A stretch of 64,000 nucleotides of DNA. Origin: Kaistia terrae. GTDB taxonomy: Bacteria; Pseudomonadota; Alphaproteobacteria; Rhizobiales; Kaistiaceae. Location of the stretch: positions 1 to 64,000 of the forward strand of contig NZ_JAPKNH010000009.1 in assembly GCF_026344005.1 (NCBI RefSeq), given 5' to 3'. The notes under the pieces were generated by a model, which saw only the letters and a program-made list of their open reading frames with translations, did no database searches and had not been told where the DNA came from. Within the stretch, counting starts at the first letter, position 1; the number at the start of each line of letters is the position of its first letter. Positions 59,650 through 64,000 of the stretch are shown in pieces. Position numbers and translations under genes: made by a program.

Positions 59650-62600
59650 GCAGCGTGATCTCGGTCGATGCCAGGACGAAAGACACGCAGGCGCGGGCGA
59701 CGGATCCCGAAGCCTCGGCCTGGGTTTCGGCCAATGCCGGCTCCGGCAAGACCTACGTTCTGGCCCGACGCGTCATTCGCCTGCTGCTCAACGGTGCCGA
59801 TCCGGCCTCGATCCTCTGCCTGACCTTCACCAAGGCGGCGGCGGCGGAAATGTCGAGCCGCGTGTTCGAGATCCTCGCCGGCTGGACGACGATGCCTGAC
59901 GCCGAACTGTCGGCGATCCTTGCCGATTATCAGGGCGAGGCGGTCCTGCCCGCGAACCTCGTCACGGCCCGCCGGCTGTTCGCCCGGGCGTTGGAGACGC
60001 CGGGCGGGCTGAAGATCCAGACCATCCACGCCTTCTGCGAAAGGCTGCTGCACCAGTTCCCGTTCGAGGCGAATGTCGCCGGCAGTTTTGAAGTTCTGGA
60101 CGATCGCGGCGCGTCGATCCTGATCGCGGATGCGCAACGCCAGGTGATCGCGCGCGCCTCGCTGGAGGCCGATACCGCGCATGGCCGGGCCTTTGCGCGC
60201 GTCCTGGAAGCGGCGAGCGATCAGGGCATCGAGGCGGCGCTGGCGGCGATCGTCTCGTCGCGCGACGCGGTGCGCGAATTCATCGTCGGCGCCGGCGACC
60301 TCGTGAGCGGCCTGCGTGATCTCCGCCGCGCCCTCAGTCTCGGCTCGGGCGAAACGGCGGAAAGTCTGCGCGACCGCCTCGGCTCGGAAATCCCGCTCGA
60401 CGATGCCGAGCTTCGGCAGCTGGTCGACAGGCTTTCGGCCAGCGGCGCCAATGACAAGAAGAGCGCGGCGCGTCTGGCGCCGATCCTGACGGCGGAGACG
60501 ATGGAAGGCCGGGCGACCGCCTGGCTCGCCTATCTGATGACCAGCGACGGCCGCAAGCTGCGCGAGGTCAGCGGCCTCGCCGCCAAGGCGATCCGCGACG
60601 GCTGGCCGGGGCTGGAGGAAAATCTCAGCGACGAGCGCGACCGCATCGAATTCCTGCTCGACCGCATCGCGTCTGCCGAGGCCTATGCGGTGACGAGCGC
60701 CCTGCTGACGCTCGGCGACGCGGTGATCGGCGAATATGAACGCGCCAAGCAGGTGCGCGGCGCGCTCGATTTCCAGGATCTGGTGGTCAAGACCGCCAAT
60801 CTGCTGTCGCGCTCGGATGCTGCCGCATGGGTTCATTACAAGCTCGATCGCGGACTCGACCACATCCTCGTCGACGAGGCGCAGGATACCAGCCCGCGTC
60901 AGTGGCAGGTGATCGAGCGGCTGGCGGGCGAGTTCTTCTCGGGCCAGAGCGCGCGCGACATCATCCGCACCTTCTTTGCTGTCGGCGACGAGAAGCAGTC
61001 GATCTATTCGTTCCAAGGCGCGGTTCCCGCATGGTTCGCCCGACAGCGCGAGACCATCGGCCGGGGCGCGCGCGAGGCTGGCGCGCTGTTCCATGAACTC
61101 GAACTGCAGCTCTCCTTTCGCTCGACGCCGGATGTGTTGGCCGCGGTGGACGAGATCTTCCGTACCGAGGACGCGCATACGGGCCTGACACAGGCGAAGG
61201 CGGCTCCGGTCCACGCGGCGGCGCGCCGGCTCGATCCCGGTCGTGTCACCTATTGGCCGCCGATCGAGGCCGACAAGCCGCCGCAGCCGGACGACTGGCA
61301 CACCCCGCTCGATCGCCTCGACGACAAGAGCCCGGAAGTGCGGCTGGCCGAGCGCATCGCCGAGACCGTCGCCGGCTGGAAGCGCGACAAGGCGACGATC
61401 GCCGCGACGGGTAAACCGATCCGCGAGGGCGGAATTCTGGTGCTGACGCGCAAGCGCGGGCCGCAGACCGACGCCATCAACCGCGCGCTGAAGGCGGCCG
61501 GCCTCTCCGTCGCCGGCGCTGACCGGCTGGCGCTAGCCAGCCATATCGCCGTGCTCGACCTGCTGGCGCTGGCCGAGATCCTGCTGCAGCCGCGCGATGA
61601 TCTGGCGCTGGCCGCTCTGCTGAAGAGCCCGCTGATCGGCCTCACCGAGGAGCAGCTGTTCGAACTGGCGCATCCGCGTGGCGGCTCGCTCTGGTATGCG
61701 CTCGACCGCGCGACGGATCCGGCCGCGATCGAGGCTTCCGCCCGGCTGAAGACCTGGCGCAGCCGGGCCGAATTCATGAGCCCCTACGCCTTCTTTGCCC
61801 GCATCCTCGGCCCGGATGGTGGCCGCAGGCGGCTGCTGGCCCGGCTCGGGCCGGAGGCGGACGACGTGCTGGACGAGTTCCTGGCGCAGGCGCTCGCGCA
61901 TGAGCAGGCCTCGGTGCCGTCGCTGCAGGGCTTTGTCGGCTGGATGCGGGAGGCGGCGACCGAGATCAAGCGCGATGCCGATCTCGCCCGCGACGAGATC
62001 CGCGTCATGACCGTGCACGGCGCCAAGGGGCTCGAGGCCGACATCGTTTTTCTCGTCGATACCGGCTCGAAGCCGGTGCATGCGAGCCATGACCCCAAGA
62101 TCGTGGCGCTGGCCGACGATCCCGACGCTGCCGATGGCGCGCCGCTGGTCTGGGTCGCGCCGGGCGCGAGAAAGCCGCAGATCGTCGAGGATGCCCTCGG
62201 CACGCTGCGCGACAAGGCGCGCGAGGAATATCGCCGGCTGCTCTATGTCGGGCTGACGCGGGCCCGCGACCATCTGATCGTCTGCGGCACGGTGAAGGCG
62301 AATACCGGCGCCGACCTGCTCTGGCATGAACTGGTCGGCAAGGCGCTCGGTGTCGATGGTCGTACGGTGCCGGTCGAGCTTCCGTCCGAGAGCTTTGACA
62401 GTGTCGAGTGGCGGCAGGACTGGAGCCGCGCCGCGGTGCCGCCGCTTGCCGATGCCGCCGATGCGGGCGAGCGCGCCGTCGAGCCGCTGCCGGATTGGCT
62501 GGCGGAAAATCCACCGCCAGCGCCGCCGATGCCGAAGCGGCTGACACCCTCGGCCGCCGTCGGTTTTGCCGAGGCGGAGCCGGCGTTTCCGCCGGTGACG

Positions 62601-63155
62601 GCGCTGGATGCGCGGCTCGATCCCGCCGCGCTGACGGCGCTCGATCGCGGCCGGATCATCCACCGGCTGCTGCAGGCGCTGCCGGACCAGCCGCCGGCGC
62701 AGCGGGCCGGCATCGCGGCGCGCTATCTGGAAGTCGTCGGCAAGGACTGGAGCGAAGCGGAGCGTCAGGCGCTGGTCGATCGGATCCTGCCGGTCCTCGA
62801 CGACGACAGCTTCGCCGCCCTGTTCGGACCGGAAAGCCGGGCCGAGGTGCCGATTGCCGGTGAAATCGAGACCCGGAGCGGGATAGCCTCGATCTCCGGC
62901 CGCATCGACCGGCTCGTCGTGCTGCCGGACCGGGTCGTCATCGTCGACTACAAGACCAACCGGCCGGCGCCGCGCGAGCTTGCCGATGTGCCGGAGGCGC
63001 ATCTGGCGCAGTTGGCGCTCTATCGGGCGCTGCTTTCGACGCTCTATCCCGACCGGCCGATCGAGACCGCGCTGCTCTGGACCGAGATCCCGCTGTTGAT
63101 GGCGATCCCGTCGGAGTTGCTCGATAGTCGCATGGCTGCCATTACCGCTGCATGA
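59646..63155 (+). CDS. addA: Double-strand break repair helicase AddA
   Basis: UvrD-type helicase-nuclease subunit of AddAB. Walker A NAGSGKT is at 30-36, Walker B DEAQDTSPRQWQ, and motifs FAVGDEKQSIYSFQGA, VMTVHGAKGLEADIVF and LYVGLTRARDHL follow. A C-terminal RecB-type nuclease carries VVIVDYKTNR near 1098. The start overlapping the addB stop gives 1169 residues, as in the family; the same frame stays open 672 bp further upstream inside addB, but that part has no homology. trxA follows with its own promoter. Confidence 0.95.
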   Translation: MSSVISVDARTKDTQARATDPEASAWVSANAGSGKTYVLARRVIRLLLNGADPASILCLTFTKAAAAEMSSRVFEILAGWTTMPDAELSAILADYQGEAVLPANLVTARRLFARALETPGGLKIQTIHAFCERLLHQFPFEANVAGSFEVLDDRGASILIADAQRQVIARASLEADTAHGRAFARVLEAASDQGIEAALAAIVSSRDAVREFIVGAGDLVSGLRDLRRALSLGSGETAESLRDRLGSEIPLDDAELRQLVDRLSASGANDKKSAARLAPILTAETMEGRATAWLAYLMTSDGRKLREVSGLAAKAIRDGWPGLEENLSDERDRIEFLLDRIASAEAYAVTSALLTLGDAVIGEYERAKQVRGALDFQDLVVKTANLLSRSDAAAWVHYKLDRGLDHILVDEAQDTSPRQWQVIERLAGEFFSGQSARDIIRTFFAVGDEKQSIYSFQGAVPAWFARQRETIGRGAREAGALFHELELQLSFRSTPDVLAAVDEIFRTEDAHTGLTQAKAAPVHAAARRLDPGRVTYWPPIEADKPPQPDDWHTPLDRLDDKSPEVRLAERIAETVAGWKRDKATIAATGKPIREGGILVLTRKRGPQTDAINRALKAAGLSVAGADRLALASHIAVLDLLALAEILLQPRDDLALAALLKSPLIGLTEEQLFELAHPRGGSLWYALDRATDPAAIEASARLKTWRSRAEFMSPYAFFARILGPDGGRRRLLARLGPEADDVLDEFLAQALAHEQASVPSLQGFVGWMREAATEIKRDADLARDEIRVMTVHGAKGLEADIVFLVDTGSKPVHASHDPKIVALADDPDAADGAPLVWVAPGARKPQIVEDALGTLRDKAREEYRRLLYVGLTRARDHLIVCGTVKANTGADLLWHELVGKALGVDGRTVPVELPSESFDSVEWRQDWSRAAVPPLADAADAGERAVEPLPDWLAENPPPAPPMPKRLTPSAAVGFAEAEPAFPPVTALDARLDPAALTALDRGRIIHRLLQALPDQPPAQRAGIAARYLEVVGKDWSEAERQALVDRILPVLDDDSFAALFGPESRAEVPIAGEIETRSGIASISGRIDRLVVLPDRVVIVDYKTNRPAPRELADVPEAHLAQLALYRALLSTLYPDRPIETALLWTEIPLLMAIPSELLDSRMAAITAA

Positions 63156-63166
63156 AATCCCTTTGC

Positions 63167-63195
63167 CTTGACCGGCAAGAGACGGGTTCCTACCT
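63167..63195 (+). promoter_or_regulatory. Candidate trxA promoter
   Basis: CTTGAC matches the alphaproteobacterial -35 exactly, followed after 17 bp by CTACCT (four of six to CTATAT). It lies just past the addA stop and gives trxA a leader of about 30 nt. Confidence 0.5.
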
Positions 63196-63231
63196 TAGAA
63201 CCACTCTCCTCCATCCCATTTGAGGCTTGCC

Positions 63232-63552
63232 ATGGCGACTGCCAAAGTAACGGATAGTTCCTTCGACGCCGACGTTCTGGGGGCATCCGGCCCGGTTGTC
63301 GTCGATTTCTGGGCGGAATGGTGCGGTCCCTGCCGCATGATCGCGCCCGCGCTCGAAGAGATCCAGACCGAGTTGGAAGGCAAGGTGACCATCGCCAAGC
63401 TGAACATCGACGAGAATCCCGAGATTGCCGTGCGCTATGGCGTGCGCTCGATTCCGACGCTGATCCTGTTCAAGGACGGCGAGCCGGCTTCCATTCAGGT
63501 CGGCGCCGCGCCGAAGAGCCGCCTGTCCGACTGGATCAAGGGCGCGATCTGA
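63232..63552 (+). CDS. trxA: Thioredoxin
   Basis: Cytosolic disulfide reductase. The active site Trp-Cys31-Gly-Pro-Cys34 lies in [11 protein letters not shown], with the cis-proline segment [11 protein letters not shown]. The 106-residue length is standard. The ATG has TGAGG seven bases upstream; a TTG four codons earlier is in frame but overlaps that site. Conserved position after addA and convergent with folC. Confidence 0.97.
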   Translation: MATAKVTDSSFDADVLGASGPVVVDFWAEWCGPCRMIAPALEEIQTELEGKVTIAKLNIDENPEIAVRYGVRSIPTLILFKDGEPASIQVGAAPKSRLSDWIKGAI

Positions 63553-63578
63553 TCGTTTCCGACATCGTCCGAATATGG

Positions 63579-63610
63579 AAACGGGGCCCGCTGGGCCCCG
63601 TTTTCGTTTG
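63579..63610 (+). terminator. Intrinsic terminator of trxA
   Basis: A perfect 11-bp stem AAACGGGGCCC/GGGCCCCGTTT with loop GCT is followed by TCGTTT. It separates trxA from the convergent folC gene, whose stop is about 50 bp on. Confidence 0.9.
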
Positions 63611-63656
63611 GGTCGAGGATGGGGTTAACGGCCGGGTTAACAACGGCCGTTTTCGA

Positions 63657-64000
63657 TCACGCTGGTAGCGTTCCGTTAGCCGCCAGCACCGTGCCGCCGA
63701 GATAGAGCGAGCCGCAGATCAGAATTCTGGGCGCGATGCCGGGCGGCAGCATCTTTTTGATCGCAGCCAGCGCTGCCTCGACGCTCGGCGTCGCCTCGGC
63801 GGAGAGCCCGGCGGCCTCGGCGGCGGCGGCAAGCTCGCCCGGGTCGCGACCGGCATTTGAACCCTCGATCGGCACGGTGAAGACGTGCTGCGCCAGTCCG
63901 GCGAAGGGGCGGAAGAAGCCGACCGGGTCTTTCGTCACCAGCATGCCGGCGATCAGGTAGAGCGGCCGCGAGACTCGTTCTTCCAGATCGGCCACCGCCT
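63657..64000 (-). CDS. folC: Folylpolyglutamate synthase/dihydrofolate synthase, C-terminal part
   Basis: Only the last 114 or so codons are inside the window; the gene continues past the right edge, so no start is present. The visible part is the glutamate-ligase C-terminal domain: RPLYLIAGMLVTKDPVGFFRPF, then VFTVPIEG, and the closing ILICGSLYLGGTVLAANG, which are typical of FolC. The enzyme adds glutamate to dihydropteroate and reduced folates. Gene order with trxA and addA supports the assignment. Confidence 0.88.
   Translation of the reverse strand, partial: AVADLEERVSRPLYLIAGMLVTKDPVGFFRPFAGLAQHVFTVPIEGSNAGRDPGELAAAAEAAGLSAEATPSVEAALAAIKKMLPPGIAPRILICGSLYLGGTVLAANGTLPA

Noticed and set aside
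63625-63640. Possible CtrA box in the trxA-folC gap
   Set aside because: The two TTAA elements are separated by eight bases rather than seven, and the site lies at the converging ends of two genes rather than in a promoter.

Overview
This 64 kb window is ordinary, gene-dense, GC-rich chromosome from an alphaproteobacterium, most likely of the order Hyphomicrobiales (Rhizobiales). The evidence is gene order and family membership: dnaK-dnaJ-pmtA-pyrF-dapB-gpmA; glnD-murJ-trpS-usp-nfu-tsaB-rimI-Fur/Mur-plsC-miaB-phoH-ybeY-tlyC-lnt; metK-trmB-rimP-nusA-ylxR-infB-rbfA-truB-rpsO-pnp; pckA next to the ChvI/ChvG two-component system and HPr kinase; and ahcY-divL-tsaE-nucleotidyltransferase-addB-addA-trxA with convergent folC. 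Regulatory motifs also fit alphaproteobacteria: an RpoH promoter, an Irr box, CTTGAC/CTATAT-type promoters and a CtrA box. The sequence alone does not settle the family or genus. I found no rRNA, tRNA, transposase, phage gene or CRISPR array, and no gap without a gene exceeds about 300 bp.

Layout. 1-11.5 kb is mostly minus strand: glycolysis (gpmA), lysine/cell wall (dapB), pyrimidines (pyrF), a phospholipid N-methyltransferase, the DnaK/DnaJ chaperones, then plus-strand alkB (DNA repair) and pncA (NAD salvage), and minus-strand GT17 glycosyltransferase and maeB. From 11.5 to 42.5 kb nearly everything is on the plus strand: mismatch repair (mutS), nitrogen signalling (glnD), cell-wall lipid II flippase (murJ), trpS, Fe-S assembly (nfu), t6A and ribosome modification (tsaB, rimI), metal regulation (Fur/Mur), phospholipid synthesis (plsC), tRNA modification (miaB), rRNA maturation and lipoprotein acylation (phoH, ybeY, tlyC, lnt), methionine cycle (metK), and the large transcription/translation operon from rimP to pnp. 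From 42.5 to 45.8 kb three minus-strand genes (grpB-family, pckA, hugZ) face the plus-strand chvI-chvG-hprK-EIIA-HPr regulatory cluster. From 50 kb come ahcY, a DivL-type pseudo-histidine kinase, a TsaE-sugar kinase fusion with a MurU-like nucleotidyltransferase, addB, addA and trxA. The window ends inside folC on the minus strand.

How the genes connect. Many neighbours overlap by ATGA or GTGA (tsaB/rimI, miaB/phoH/ybeY, metK/trmB, ylxR/infB, chvG/hprK, divL/tsaE, addB/addA), so translational coupling is widespread. The chvI-chvG-hprK-EIIA-HPr block is a sensory and phosphotransfer module without a sugar permease. The divL-tsaE/kinase-nucleotidyltransferase block joins cell-cycle control, tRNA modification and probable muropeptide-sugar recycling.

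I see no clearly new multi-gene system. The observations most worth checking are regulatory: an Irr box at nfu, a 20-bp perfect palindrome upstream of pckA, a CtrA box between ahcY and divL, a palindrome upstream of ahcY, the metK leader, and a terminator whose arm carries the ribosome-binding site of the next gene. Functions are assigned from sequence motifs and family knowledge; no database search was run.
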